A stretch of DNA of 64,000 nt. It comes from Sulfurovum xiamenensis (GTDB taxonomy: Bacteria; Campylobacterota; Campylobacteria; Campylobacterales; Sulfurovaceae). Positions within the stretch are counted from its first letter, which is position 1. The number at the start of each line of letters is the position of its first letter. The DNA lies in assembly GCF_030347995.1 (NCBI RefSeq), contig NZ_JAQIBC010000003.1:205371-269370 (forward strand). The letters run 5' to 3'. Of this stretch, positions 51,987 to 60,809 are shown piece by piece. Made by a program: the position numbers and the translations under genes. Under the pieces are notes generated by a model. The model saw nothing but the letters and a program-made list of their open reading frames with translations, was not told where the DNA came from and searched no databases.

Positions 51987-52999
51987 TGAAGGGGTTGTCA
52001 CTACTTACATTTGCAGTAGCAGCACTACTCTTTTCAGGATGCAGTAGCAAAAAATATTTTGAACCTGAACAGACATTCTCCGCATCCAATGCATCTACTT
52101 CGTACGGTGGAAGTATGAGTGATCTCAGTCGTGAGGGAGGGACACTTAAAAGCGGCCAATATATCAGTAAAGAAGGGTTAAGCACTGTCAACCTTGGTGA
52201 AGGGTATAGATTTTTAAATGAAAATGATAGCCATATACTGGCTACAAATACTGAGGGTATTTTAAAGATCATTGATAAAAAAACAAAAGAGACGGTACGT
52301 GCTGTATCTCTCAAAGTTCCTGTGGTTTCTGCAACGATCCACAATGGTGTGATCGCATATATTCTCAACAGCAATACCTTTGGTATTTATAACATGGCAG
52401 ATAATAGAAAAGTGGTTGAGAGTCGATCTGAGGCCACATTTGCCATTGATACAAGAGCGGCAAGTCCGATCTTTATCGATGGTTTGGTCGTCATGCCTAT
52501 GCTTGACGGGAAACTCATTATTGTCAACATTGAAGACAGTGAGAATGCCAAAGTGGTCTATCTCAGTACGGAAAAAGCATTTAACAATATTATCTATCTG
52601 TCTCGTAAAGGCAATACAATGATCGCTGCAACGCCAAAAAGGCTGCTTACCTTAGGAAGTGGCGGTCAAATGGAGTATAGTGCAAATATCTCTGAAGTGG
52701 CATATGATAACGATACCATCTATCTCTTTACCAAAGAGGGAGAGATACTTGCTCTGAATCATGATCTTGAGAAAGTGGGAGAAGCAAAGTACAAATTCGC
52801 ACACTACTCTGTAGCAACAGCGTTTGATGGCAGGGTGTATGGTTTAGACCAGGGAGGATCCTTGATAGTAATGGACAGTGCTTTGACAAAGCACAAGATC
52901 TATGATCTTGGAGAAGTTGGTGAACCGGCATTCATCAGTGGAACAAAGCTCTATAAAGACGGTGATATTATTGAACTCTCTAAACTAGGTTATGAGTGA
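51986..52999 (+). CDS. BamB-like outer-membrane lipoprotein (beta-propeller)
   Basis: 337 residues with a lipoprotein signal, LLFSGCSS, in which Cys19 is the lipidated residue. The mature part has repeated blades of the type DGRVYGLDQGGSLIVMDS, LLTLGSGGQM and LDGKLIIVN, giving a PQQ-like propeller. BamB helps outer-membrane barrel assembly. Repeat boundaries are loose and divergence is high, so I call it BamB-like only. It starts 1 base inside the preceding YfgM-like gene and ends 8 bases inside the recombinase gene. Confidence 0.6.
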   Translation: MKGLSLLTFAVAALLFSGCSSKKYFEPEQTFSASNASTSYGGSMSDLSREGGTLKSGQYISKEGLSTVNLGEGYRFLNENDSHILATNTEGILKIIDKKTKETVRAVSLKVPVVSATIHNGVIAYILNSNTFGIYNMADNRKVVESRSEATFAIDTRAASPIFIDGLVVMPMLDGKLIIVNIEDSENAKVVYLSTEKAFNNIIYLSRKGNTMIAATPKRLLTLGSGGQMEYSANISEVAYDNDTIYLFTKEGEILALNHDLEKVGEAKYKFAHYSVATAFDGRVYGLDQGGSLIVMDSALTKHKIYDLGEVGEPAFISGTKLYKDGDIIELSKLGYE

Positions 53000-53816
53000 T
53001 CTTCTGACAGCTTTCGAAGAGTATCTCAGTGTCACAAAGGCGCTGGATACCCTTACGATCTCTTCTTATTTAGGCGACCTTTCCCAACTTGAAGAGGTCA
53101 CTCAAACAACACTAACGAACCTCGATACTACGGATATACTGAAATTTTTATCTACCTTTGAGAACAAAAGAACACTCAACAGAAAACTCTCCTCTATCAA
53201 TGCTTTTTTCGATTTTTGCCATAAACAGGATTTCAAACATGAAAAGATCAAGATCCCTATGGCAAAAGTACCCCAAAATCTACCCAAGTATATGAGCAGT
53301 GAAGAGATATTAGAAGGTTTAAAGCACATTGACAGAAGTAAGCTCATGGGACTGCGTGATTATGCACTGATACTCTTTTTGTATGCCAGCGGCTGTCGTA
53401 TTTCCGAAGCATTGAATGTGCAGCGAAGTGATATCGTGGACGGGTGGCTGAAGATACGTTTTGCCAAAGGGGAAAAAGAACGTATCGTGCCTCTTGCACC
53501 TATCGCTGTGCAGGCATTGGAGAAGTATATGAAAGAACAAGACATGGGAAGCAGTTATATTTGGCTGAATTACAAAGGAGATACCCTCAGCCGTATCTCT
53601 GCATATAAAATTGTCAAAAAGTATTTGGGTGTCTCACCTCACGTATTACGGCACTCTTTTGCTTCATCGCTGATCATCGGTGGGGCAGACTTGCGAGTGG
53701 TGCAGGAGTTGTTAGGTCACAGTTCTCTAGAGACGACACAGATCTATACACATATCCAAAAACAGAATCTGTCCGAGACCATGAAGAGTTATCATCCCTT
53801 AAAAGGAGTATCATGA
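52992..53816 (+). CDS. Tyrosine recombinase of the Xer type
   Basis: 274 residues. The SAM-like N-terminal domain (1-95) has LNRKLSSINAFFDF; the catalytic domain has SGCRISEAL (Arg136), KGEKERIVPL, HVLRHSFASSL (His217, Arg220), ELLGHSSLETTQIYTHI (His243, nucleophile Tyr252). This is the Arg/Lys/His/Arg/His/Tyr set of XerC/D. Campylobacter and Helicobacter use a single XerH of about 355 residues. This protein is considerably shorter and looks more like XerC/D. It lies in a housekeeping run rather than a mobile element. It overlaps the following gene by 4 bases. Confidence 0.85.
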   Translation: MSDLLTAFEEYLSVTKALDTLTISSYLGDLSQLEEVTQTTLTNLDTTDILKFLSTFENKRTLNRKLSSINAFFDFCHKQDFKHEKIKIPMAKVPQNLPKYMSSEEILEGLKHIDRSKLMGLRDYALILFLYASGCRISEALNVQRSDIVDGWLKIRFAKGEKERIVPLAPIAVQALEKYMKEQDMGSSYIWLNYKGDTLSRISAYKIVKKYLGVSPHVLRHSFASSLIIGGADLRVVQELLGHSSLETTQIYTHIQKQNLSETMKSYHPLKGVS

Positions 53817-54142
53817 AAGCATTGGTTGAATATCTGAACCAGAAAGATATTATTTTTAAATCACTCAAAGAGATCCTGCCAAAAGAGCTAGGTTCCCGTA
53901 AAAAGGTTACACTTCATTTAGGTGTTGACCTGAAGGGGTATTATGCATTGGTGATAGAACTTGAAAAGAAGAGCAGGGTACTTCGGAAAGAAGCAGTTGA
54001 CCTCATAGAATTGCATGAAAAAGCTGAAAAATATATCGGCAGCAAGATCACTAAAAAATACATAGTGATCAAAGCACCCTTATGTTCACATGCTAAAGCG
54101 ATACTTGAAGAGAACGGCTGGAAGGTATGGCATGAAGGGTAA
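53813..54142 (+). CDS. Uncharacterised small basic protein between xer and coaX
   Basis: 109 residues. No family recognised. It contains LPKELGSRKKVTLHLGVDLKGYYALVIELEKKSRVLRKEA, followed by a helical region, and ends HAKAILEENGWKVWHEG. No membrane helix or signal peptide. It overlaps the recombinase by 4 bases and coaX by 11, so it is in a coupled run. Its conservation in that position could not be checked here. Confidence 0.7.
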   Translation: MKALVEYLNQKDIIFKSLKEILPKELGSRKKVTLHLGVDLKGYYALVIELEKKSRVLRKEAVDLIELHEKAEKYIGSKITKKYIVIKAPLCSHAKAILEENGWKVWHEG

Positions 54143-54767
54143 GGTATTACTTGCAGATATTGGAAATACCCATTTTCATATCTATAATGGCTCTAAAGTA
54201 GAGCATTTGTCTTATGATGAGGCAATTGCCAAATATAGCCAAGAGAGACTCTGTTATATTTCGGTCAAACAACACTTGAACAGTACTATAGAAAATATTT
54301 CCATATGGAAAAATATCTCACCACAGATCCACTTGGATGGTGCTTATGAGACGATGGGTGTTGATCGAAGAGCACTCTGTTTGAGTCATGAAAACGGTAT
54401 TTTTGTGGATGCAGGTTCCGCAATCACAGTTGATGTAATGCAAGAGGGAAAGTATAGGGGCGGATTTATATTCCCCGGGTTAAAAGCAATGTTGCAGGCA
54501 TATGCTTCTATCTCTCCGGTCTTAGAGACAGAGCTGAATGAAACGATATCCTTAGAGCAATTACCCTCTACAACTAAAGATGGGATAAGCTATGGTATAA
54601 TCGCGTCTATAAAAGCACTCATAGATAAGCATAGTGATGGTAAAACGCTTTATTTTACCGGTGGAGACGGAAAATTTTTATCAAGTTTTTTTGAAGAAGC
54701 CACGTATGATGAAATGTTGGTATTTAACGGGATGCGGAAAGTGATGAAGGAATCAGAGATATGTTAA
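54132..54767 (+). CDS. coaX: Type III pantothenate kinase
   Basis: 211 residues, starting KGKVLLADIGNTHFHIYNG (the phosphate 1 loop D-x-G-N-T), then GVDRRALCLS, FVDAGSAITVDVM and GGFIFPG. It phosphorylates pantothenate at the start of coenzyme A synthesis and is insensitive to CoA feedback. The start is the ATG at 54132; the frame is open further up, within the previous gene. The protein is slightly shorter than the usual 240-260. Confidence 0.9.
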   Translation: MKGKVLLADIGNTHFHIYNGSKVEHLSYDEAIAKYSQERLCYISVKQHLNSTIENISIWKNISPQIHLDGAYETMGVDRRALCLSHENGIFVDAGSAITVDVMQEGKYRGGFIFPGLKAMLQAYASISPVLETELNETISLEQLPSTTKDGISYGIIASIKALIDKHSDGKTLYFTGGDGKFLSSFFEEATYDEMLVFNGMRKVMKESEIC

Positions 54768-55381
54768 CAGTAGCACTTCCAAAGGGAAGAATCGCAGAAC
54801 AGACACTTGAGATATTTGCTGAAATTTTCGGTGGAGAATTTAAGTTCGAAGGGAGAGAACTCATCTTGGATAGGGGAGAGTTCCGTTTTTTAAATGTACG
54901 TAACCAGGATGTACCGACGTATGTAGAACACGGTGCAGCAGATATCGGTGTGGTCGGACTTGATGTCATTACCGAAAAAGAGTTGGATATTATTCAGCTT
55001 CTGGATATGCAGTTAGGGAAATGTAAAGTGGCGATCGGTATCAAAAATGAAGATGAACTGGACTGGTCCCGGCCTAACATCAAAGTGGCAACAAAGATGG
55101 TCAATATCACTAAAAACTACTTTGCACAAAAAGCCGTAGGTGTGGAAGTGGTGAAGCTTTACGGATCTATAGAATTGGCACCGCTTGTCGGTTTGGCTGA
55201 TGCTATCGTGGACATTGTTGAAACAGGTTCAACGATGAGAGAGAACGGATTGAAAGTGGCTGAAGATATCATGGACTCTTCTGCACATTTGATCTCAAAC
55301 AAGAACAGTTTTTATGGAAAGAAAGAAGAGATTCTCTCTTTATATGAAAAGATCAAAGCTGTTGTAGAGAGCCGTGGCTAA
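54761..55381 (+). CDS. hisG: ATP phosphoribosyltransferase, short form
   Basis: 206 residues, the short HisG form. Motifs: LTVALPKGRIAEQTLEIF, YVEHGAADIGVVGLDVITE, VDIVETGSTMRENGL. It catalyses the first step of histidine synthesis. Short-form enzymes lack the C-terminal regulatory ACT-like domain and work as HisG-HisZ hetero-octamers, so a hisZ gene should exist elsewhere. It overlaps coaX by 7 bases and shares its end with the following methyltransferase (8-base overlap). Confidence 0.95.
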   Translation: MLTVALPKGRIAEQTLEIFAEIFGGEFKFEGRELILDRGEFRFLNVRNQDVPTYVEHGAADIGVVGLDVITEKELDIIQLLDMQLGKCKVAIGIKNEDELDWSRPNIKVATKMVNITKNYFAQKAVGVEVVKLYGSIELAPLVGLADAIVDIVETGSTMRENGLKVAEDIMDSSAHLISNKNSFYGKKEEILSLYEKIKAVVESRG

Positions 55382-56081
55382 TTCTACTTCAGACTCTCTT
55401 GACCTCTATGCAAAAGTAGAGGATCTTCTTGGTGTCAAAGAGGCTGCTCCGAGTCTCTATGCCTATTACCTTCTTTTTTTAAACACGATAGATTTTGAGA
55501 CCCTTTTGGATGTGGGATGTGGCTCTGGAGATTTCTTGCGTCAGATACAGGGTGCCTTAGAGATACCAGAGGTCAAAGGGATAGACCTCAGTCCCCTTAT
55601 GGTTTCAAGAACACTTGAACAAGGGTATGATGCCCAGTGTGTGGACCTATGCGATCTAGATGGCCAATATGATGTAGTGACAGCGGTGTTTGATATGGTG
55701 AACTATCTGGATAAAGCAGAGTTGGAACGATTTCTGGGGTGTGTCAAAGCGCATCTAAACGATGGTGGGTATTTTTTGTGTGATATCAACACGCTGCATG
55801 GTTTTGAGAATGTCGCCGTAGGCTCTTATATCGTGGATGATGAAGAGAGATTTTTAACGGTGGACAGTGACTTTGAAGAGGGTGAGTACCATGCCGAGTT
55901 CACGCTTTTTGAAAAAGAGGGAACCTATTTTAAAAAATCTCAGGAGACCATTAGGCAATACTATCATACGATAGATGAGATAGTGAGGTTAAGTGGTTTG
56001 GAACTGGTCCAGAGTGATGATGTCAATCTTTATGAGCTTGAAGAAGCGGATAAAGCGTTTCTTGTATTGAGAAAAGTGTAA
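55374..56081 (+). CDS. Class I SAM-dependent methyltransferase
   Basis: 235 residues. The SAM loop is LLDVGCGSGDFLRQI, followed by VKGIDLSPLMV and YDVVTAVFDMVNYL, which corresponds to the post-motif strands. No substrate-specific segment recognised; the fold resembles Ubie/Tam-type small-molecule methyltransferases. It begins with a GTG inside hisG. It is convergent with the porin gene, with a terminator between. Confidence 0.82.
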   Translation: MANSTSDSLDLYAKVEDLLGVKEAAPSLYAYYLLFLNTIDFETLLDVGCGSGDFLRQIQGALEIPEVKGIDLSPLMVSRTLEQGYDAQCVDLCDLDGQYDVVTAVFDMVNYLDKAELERFLGCVKAHLNDGGYFLCDINTLHGFENVAVGSYIVDDEERFLTVDSDFEEGEYHAEFTLFEKEGTYFKKSQETIRQYYHTIDEIVRLSGLELVQSDDVNLYELEEADKAFLVLRKV

Positions 56082-56098
56082 GGGAGAGTGTTTTTATC

Positions 56099-56128
56099 AC
56101 AAAGTCCGTTCTATAAGACGGACTTTGT
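56099..56128. terminator. Bidirectional terminator between the methyltransferase and porin genes
   Basis: Perfect 11-base arms ACAAAGTCCGT (56099-56109) and ACGGACTTTGT (56118-56128) with an 8-base loop, lying in the 57-base gap between two convergent genes. Confidence 0.8.
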
Positions 56129-56138
56129 CTGAGAGAGA

Positions 56139-57386
56139 TTAAAATTTATAGTCTAACTGTACCCAATACTTGGTCACATCATTTTGTGCTGCACCGATGA
56201 CAGAGTCTGTTTCTCCAGAGAAGAAAGCTGCTTTTGCCAGAAAGTTCAGACCATTAGAGAAATTATAAGTATAAAGTAGATCCAGTTCACTTCCTGCATC
56301 ATCACTTAGTATACCGTCTGTCTCCTGTGTAGTGAAAGTATGGTAGATCGCAAGTAGTTTACCAAATTTAGGACTCACATATCCTACCTTTCCATAAATA
56401 TCATCCAATCCATATGTATTACTTACAGCAGAATATCCAAGAAAGACATCAGCAAACCCTTGCCATTTGTGCAGTGTTGCAAGCGGTGTGGTGAATCCAT
56501 GTGTATTTCCGTCTGCATCTCCGAGTGATTCATAGGCTGCTCCAATAATAAACCCGTTGTAGTTCGTACTGATATCCCCTCTGAAATACATTGCATCTAC
56601 ATCAGGCTTCCCCATACTTTCATATTCCATGCTTGCATCTTGCTGTGTAGCAGCCTCTGCAATATAGTTGAACATCCCTACTTTTCCTGAAGCCATTAAC
56701 CCATAGGTATCACTTCCAAATGCTTGGTGACCTAAGAGGTACCCATACGCAGAAAGTTTCAGTTCAGGCATTGCCTTGTAGTCGGCATGAAGAAATACAG
56801 ATTCTGTTCCTGTCGTGAGTGCATCCGTCACCCCATAACGATCTGTCACATACATTGCCATAAGATCCAGGTTTTCTATGGAGCTATTGGTTAAGGTATA
56901 GCCCATATAGGTTTGAGGCATTTGTCTCCATCCTACGGCACCTATGAATCTCTGGTCATCCAGGTTCACCATCTGGCGTCCTGCACGTAGGGTGGTATCA
57001 CCCATTTTATAATCAAGATACGCCTGTGTCACACGTGAATTTTGTGGATCAGCGATCAATGCATATCCCGGCTGCTCCGGAGCATATTCGTCATATCCGA
57101 AATTCGTCACTGCCATGATCTGTCCAAAAGCACTCAGCCCCTCAATACCTGCAAGTCCGGTCTTTACACCAAGTGCAAAACGTGTGGTAAACGCATTGGC
57201 TTCATCCTTCACACTGTCATCGGCAAATTCATAACGCGGTCGAAGTTCACCGCTGAATTTTACGTCGTTGAAGATCCCTATTTCTGTTTCTGTTGTTGTC
57301 TCAACGGTCGGTTCAACCGGTGCGATAGATCCGCCTGCCATGATAAGTGTAGATGTTACGAGTGAGAGTAGTACGGTTTTTTTCAT
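56139..57386 (-). CDS. Outer-membrane porin next to the nitrate transporter
   Basis: 415 residues. Signal peptide (MKKTVLLSLVTSTLIMAGGS) followed by antiparallel strands, with GELRPRYEFADD, RVTQAYLDYKMGDTTLRAGRQMVN and a C-terminal QLDYKF ending in Phe. The LDYK...LRAGRQMV block resembles alginate-export and OprD-like families. It lies 94 bases after nrtD in the same direction, with its own ribosome site (AAAGGG). It may admit nitrate through the outer membrane; this is inferred from position only. Confidence 0.75.
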   Translation of the reverse strand: MKKTVLLSLVTSTLIMAGGSIAPVEPTVETTTETEIGIFNDVKFSGELRPRYEFADDSVKDEANAFTTRFALGVKTGLAGIEGLSAFGQIMAVTNFGYDEYAPEQPGYALIADPQNSRVTQAYLDYKMGDTTLRAGRQMVNLDDQRFIGAVGWRQMPQTYMGYTLTNSSIENLDLMAMYVTDRYGVTDALTTGTESVFLHADYKAMPELKLSAYGYLLGHQAFGSDTYGLMASGKVGMFNYIAEAATQQDASMEYESMGKPDVDAMYFRGDISTNYNGFIIGAAYESLGDADGNTHGFTTPLATLHKWQGFADVFLGYSAVSNTYGLDDIYGKVGYVSPKFGKLLAIYHTFTTQETDGILSDDAGSELDLLYTYNFSNGLNFLAKAAFFSGETDSVIGAAQNDVTKYWVQLDYKF

Positions 57387-57480
57387 TTTTTTCCCTTTTA
57401 TATATGATGGATTGAATAAACATGATGTTTAAAACTGCATGATGGTCATACGATGCCCTAGGCAAATAATTTTTTCTATG

Positions 57481-58278
57481 TTACTCATCCTCCTTGGCAA
57501 ATTTTTCATAAAGAAAGCTGAGGATGGCTTCCCTACATCTGATATATTCAGGATCATGTTGAAGTTCTACCCTGTTTCTGGGACGAGGAAGATTCACTTC
57601 AAGTATTTCTCCGATCGTGGCTGCAGGACCATTGGTCATCATAATGACCCTGTCACTTAGCAGTACGGCTTCATCCACATCATGTGTAATGATGATGACC
57701 GTGTTCTGTACATTCTGTTGTATCCTCATGAGATGCTCCTGCAAGTTGGCACGGGTCAATGAATCCAATGCACCGAAAGGTTCATCCATCAAAAGTACTT
57801 TAGGTTTAATTGCAAGTGCTCTTGCTATACCGACACGTTGTTTCATACCTCCACTGATCTCATCAGGAAGTTTATCTTTGGCATGATCAAGGTTGACCAT
57901 GGTGATAAATTTTTCTACCCTCTGTTGGAGCTCTTGCTTATTGAGATCGGGCATGACCTGTTTGACTGCCATTTCTATGTTTTTATAGACACTGAGCCAT
58001 GGAAGTAATGAATGGTTTTGAAACACTACTGCACGATCAGGTCCTGGACCTTTGACCTCTTTACCCTGTAAAAATATATGGCCTTCTGTCTGGCCATCGA
58101 GACCAGAGATCATATTGAGCAATGTAGATTTACCGCACCCGCTGTGTCCTATGATAGAGATGATCTCATTTTTTTTGATCACTATATCGACATCGGTCAC
58201 AGCAATATAATCCTCTTTTCCCGGGATTGGAAATCTTTTTTCAATATTTTCTAACTGTAAAAACTTTTGTTCACCCAT
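57481..58278 (-). CDS. nrtD: Nitrate ABC transporter ATP-binding protein
   Basis: 265 residues. [14 protein letters not shown] (Walker A), Q-loop [13 protein letters not shown], signature [33 protein letters not shown] (Walker B, D-loop), and [14 protein letters not shown] (H-loop). The SSU-type nitrate/sulfonate/taurine family. There is only one ATPase, lacking the fused solute-binding domain of cyanobacterial NrtC, so it most resembles NrtD. It starts sharing one base with the stop of nrtB. Confidence 0.88.
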   Translation of the reverse strand: MGEQKFLQLENIEKRFPIPGKEDYIAVTDVDIVIKKNEIISIIGHSGCGKSTLLNMISGLDGQTEGHIFLQGKEVKGPGPDRAVVFQNHSLLPWLSVYKNIEMAVKQVMPDLNKQELQQRVEKFITMVNLDHAKDKLPDEISGGMKQRVGIARALAIKPKVLLMDEPFGALDSLTRANLQEHLMRIQQNVQNTVIIITHDVDEAVLLSDRVIMMTNGPAATIGEILEVNLPRPRNRVELQHDPEYIRCREAILSFLYEKFAKEDE

Positions 58279-59093
58279 TATGCTCTTCCTTTTTTTCTAT
58301 AGTCAAAAAAATCTGCGATGATCCCCATCACAAGATCCAGTATAAAACCGACAATACCTACGATGATGATACCGATGATGATATTATGATAATTCAGATT
58401 ATTATATTCATCCCAGATCCAGAAACCGATACCTATACCACCTGTAAGCATCTCTGCTGCTACGATCACCAGCCATGCAATTCCCAAAGAAAGTCTCATA
58501 CCTGTAAAGATAAAGGGTACGGCTACGGGTAAAATAATCTTTGTTATCTTTTTTATAGGACTGAACTGTAAGACTTTTGCCACATTCATATAATCCTCGC
58601 TTACATTGCGTACCCCCAAAGCAGTGTTGATAATGATCGGCCAGATAGAGGTGACAAAGATCGTCGAGATCGCTGTCAAATTGATATCTTGGAAGATAAA
58701 AAGCAACAGCGGTAGCCAGGCCAGAGGTGAAACAGGTTTAAAGATCTGAATGAACGGATCAAAGGCATACTGTGCATTTTTACTCATACCGATAAATAAT
58801 CCCAAAGGTACACCAACGATGATAGCAAGCGAAAACCCTGCAAATACCCTCTGTAAGGAAGCAAATATCTGCCAGAGGATCCCTTTGTCATCCTCGTTTG
58901 CGATATAGAGCGGATCGGAAAGTACTCCTACAATCTCATCCCCGTCAGCATTCACCCCGCCAAAAGCAGATACATAGGTATCACTCGGTGTAGGGAAGTC
59001 CTCAACGTTGTTTGCAATCAATGACCAGACCATGATGATGGCAAAAAACACCATCATGGGCAAGATGATCTTTTTAGCAAGTTCGTTTTTCAT
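58278..59093 (-). CDS. nrtB: Nitrate ABC transporter permease
   Basis: About 271 residues with six helices. The EAA-type loop is [44 protein letters not shown], typical for NrtB/SsuC permeases. I choose the ATG at 59093, where AAAGGA lies 7 to 8 bases upstream; a longer form from 59132 would lack a ribosome site. It follows nrtA by a 172-base gap holding a hairpin. There is a periplasmic insert after the first helix ([14 protein letters not shown]). Confidence 0.88.
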   Translation of the reverse strand: MKNELAKKIILPMMVFFAIIMVWSLIANNVEDFPTPSDTYVSAFGGVNADGDEIVGVLSDPLYIANEDDKGILWQIFASLQRVFAGFSLAIIVGVPLGLFIGMSKNAQYAFDPFIQIFKPVSPLAWLPLLLFIFQDINLTAISTIFVTSIWPIIINTALGVRNVSEDYMNVAKVLQFSPIKKITKIILPVAVPFIFTGMRLSLGIAWLVIVAAEMLTGGIGIGFWIWDEYNNLNYHNIIIGIIIVGIVGFILDLVMGIIADFFDYRKKGRA

Positions 59094-59219
59094 TTTTTTC
59101 CTTTTATTGTATGTCCTGTTTGTTCCGGACACTTCGTTCTATTTTATATTTATAGGTACCTGAAGCATGAATATTATTCAAGGAAATAACTGGACGTACT
59201 TTCACTTCAGGCACGTATA

Positions 59220-59244
59220 AATACAAAGCATTCAGCTTTGTATT
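59220..59244 (-). terminator. Hairpin between nrtA and nrtB (attenuator or mRNA end stabiliser)
   Basis: Arms AATACAAAGC (59220-59229) and GCTTTGTATT (59235-59244) around a 5-base loop, 21 bases past the nrtA stop codon. A short T-run follows on the minus strand. It could lower nrtBD relative to nrtA expression, matching the excess of binding protein needed. Confidence 0.55.
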
Positions 59245-59265
59245 CTTCGTGAATTTTTGACGTAT

Positions 59266-60642
59266 CTATTGCACATACTTAGGATCCGCACATCCTGCAG
59301 GACCGTAGGGGCAAACATAATCAGGTTGTTTGGTCGTCACCGTCCAGGTATTTGCCTTCATAAGCTCCTCTTTGCTTACTGTTGGATTGGTTACATCGAA
59401 ACTATAGATATACTCCACAGCTTTATTGGGATCATAGACCTTGCCATCCATGAACTTGTTATATTCATCCACACCATCTATTTTCCATGGACTAGGCGGT
59501 AGAGAGTAGTTGACTTCTTTTGCAGCCTCGGCAAAAAGATCAGGTCTGTAGACTTTTTCGATCACTTCTTTCATATCGACCGCTTTATCCAGCTGTCCCC
59601 AGCGATACATCTGTGTGATGAACCACATGCCATGGCTGTAAAAAGGGTAGGCCGCATAGTAATTGGCAAAAACGTTAAACATAGGGTTTGGCTCGGAATC
59701 TTGTCCTTTGAGATACTGGAAGGTACCGGTCATAGATTTCTCTAGGACTTTGACCGGTGCTTTTACGTAGTTTGGTTTACTAAGTATTTTCGCTGCTTCT
59801 TTTCTGTGTTCCCAGCTCTCATCCAGCCACATTTGTGCTTCAATGACCGCTTTCATCACTGCTTTCGTCGTCTCGGGGTATTTCTCAACAAAATCTGCTC
59901 TGGCTTGAAGTACTTTTTCAGGGTTATTGTTCCAGATATCATAGTTGGTTACCAGTGTGGAACCTTTTTTCTTGAGTACGATACGTTCGTTCCAAGGTTC
60001 TCCAACACAATACCCCTCGATATTGCCTGCGATCAGATTGGAAGGCATGGTAGGAGGAGGGAAAGGTTTGATCGTTGTATCCTCATCAGGTTTGATACCC
60101 GAACTCGCCATCCAGTATCTCAGTTCATAGTTGTGTGTGGAAACCGGGTGTACCATTCCAAAGTTCAGTGGTTGATAGTTGGCACCTTCCGCTTGATGTT
60201 TGGCATCGATATATTTTTTCAGTGACTCTGAACCTAAGGGTCTTTTTGTCTGATCCATACCATACTTTTCCATCTCTTTAATGATATTATTTCCATAGGT
60301 GATACCATTGCCATTAAAATCTAAAGAGAGCAGGGCTTGCAAGTGCGCATTTCCATTGATGCCAAGTGTCGCAGCGATTGGCATACCTGCAAGTGCGTGA
60401 GAAAAGTCATACTCTCCGCTGATCACTTTTTGTTGGATCCCGGGCCATCCTCCACCCTCTTTGGCTACATGCACATCCAAACCATATTTTTCAAAGAATC
60501 CTTTTTCTTTTGCAATAACGATAGGTGCACAGTCAGTCAGTGCAATAAATCCTATCTTCAATTTTTTCTTTTCTATATCTGCGAGTAGAGCAGTAGTGAC
60601 CAACGAGAGACCTAATCCGAGCTTCAAAGCTTTTTTTAACAT
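59266..60642 (-). CDS. nrtA: Nitrate-binding protein of the ABC transporter
   Basis: 458 residues. A Sec-type signal peptide ([23 protein letters not shown]) precedes the binding fold: [59 protein letters not shown] and [18 protein letters not shown]. It is of the NrtA/CmpA type; the sequence favours nitrate because NasA lies next to it. No twin-arginine or lipobox is present, so it is free or loosely bound in the periplasm. It is divergent from nasA. Confidence 0.9.
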   Translation of the reverse strand: MLKKALKLGLGLSLVTTALLADIEKKKLKIGFIALTDCAPIVIAKEKGFFEKYGLDVHVAKEGGGWPGIQQKVISGEYDFSHALAGMPIAATLGINGNAHLQALLSLDFNGNGITYGNNIIKEMEKYGMDQTKRPLGSESLKKYIDAKHQAEGANYQPLNFGMVHPVSTHNYELRYWMASSGIKPDEDTTIKPFPPPTMPSNLIAGNIEGYCVGEPWNERIVLKKKGSTLVTNYDIWNNNPEKVLQARADFVEKYPETTKAVMKAVIEAQMWLDESWEHRKEAAKILSKPNYVKAPVKVLEKSMTGTFQYLKGQDSEPNPMFNVFANYYAAYPFYSHGMWFITQMYRWGQLDKAVDMKEVIEKVYRPDLFAEAAKEVNYSLPPSPWKIDGVDEYNKFMDGKVYDPNKAVEYIYSFDVTNPTVSKEELMKANTWTVTTKQPDYVCPYGPAGCADPKYVQ

Positions 60643-60710
60643 TTTGTACTCCTTAAATTTTCATTAAAATGTTTTTGTATGAAAATAGTATCATATAAAT
60701 ATATATTATT

Positions 60711-60739
60711 TAATCAATTAAATGATTAATTTTTAATCA
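60711..60739. promoter_or_regulatory. Candidate operator: three TAATCA/TGATTA boxes
   Basis: TAATCA (60711-60716), TGATTA (60723-60728) and TAATCA (60734-60739) alternate in orientation at 12- and 11-base steps. The two boxes at 60723 and 60734 form an inverted repeat with a 5-base spacer. They lie between divergent nrtA and nasA, where a nitrogen or nitrate regulator would act. The protein is unknown. Confidence 0.45.
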
Positions 60740-60770
60740 ATTTAAACTTAACTTTACATTAAAGTATGGT

Positions 60771-60776
60771 TAGAAT
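60771..60776 (+). promoter_or_regulatory. -10 promoter of nasA
   Basis: TAGAAT with start near 60783 and a leader of about 28 bases containing TGAGGTAAG before the ATG at 60810. No -35 at a good distance. Confidence 0.45.
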
Positions 60777-60809
60777 AGGGGAAAGAAAAAGTAATTTGAG
60801 GTAAGTAAA

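Noticed and set aside
52992..53816. Integrase of a mobile element
   Set aside because: It is in a tight run with bamB-like, coaX and hisG genes, with no att repeats or phage genes nearby, so a Xer role fits better.
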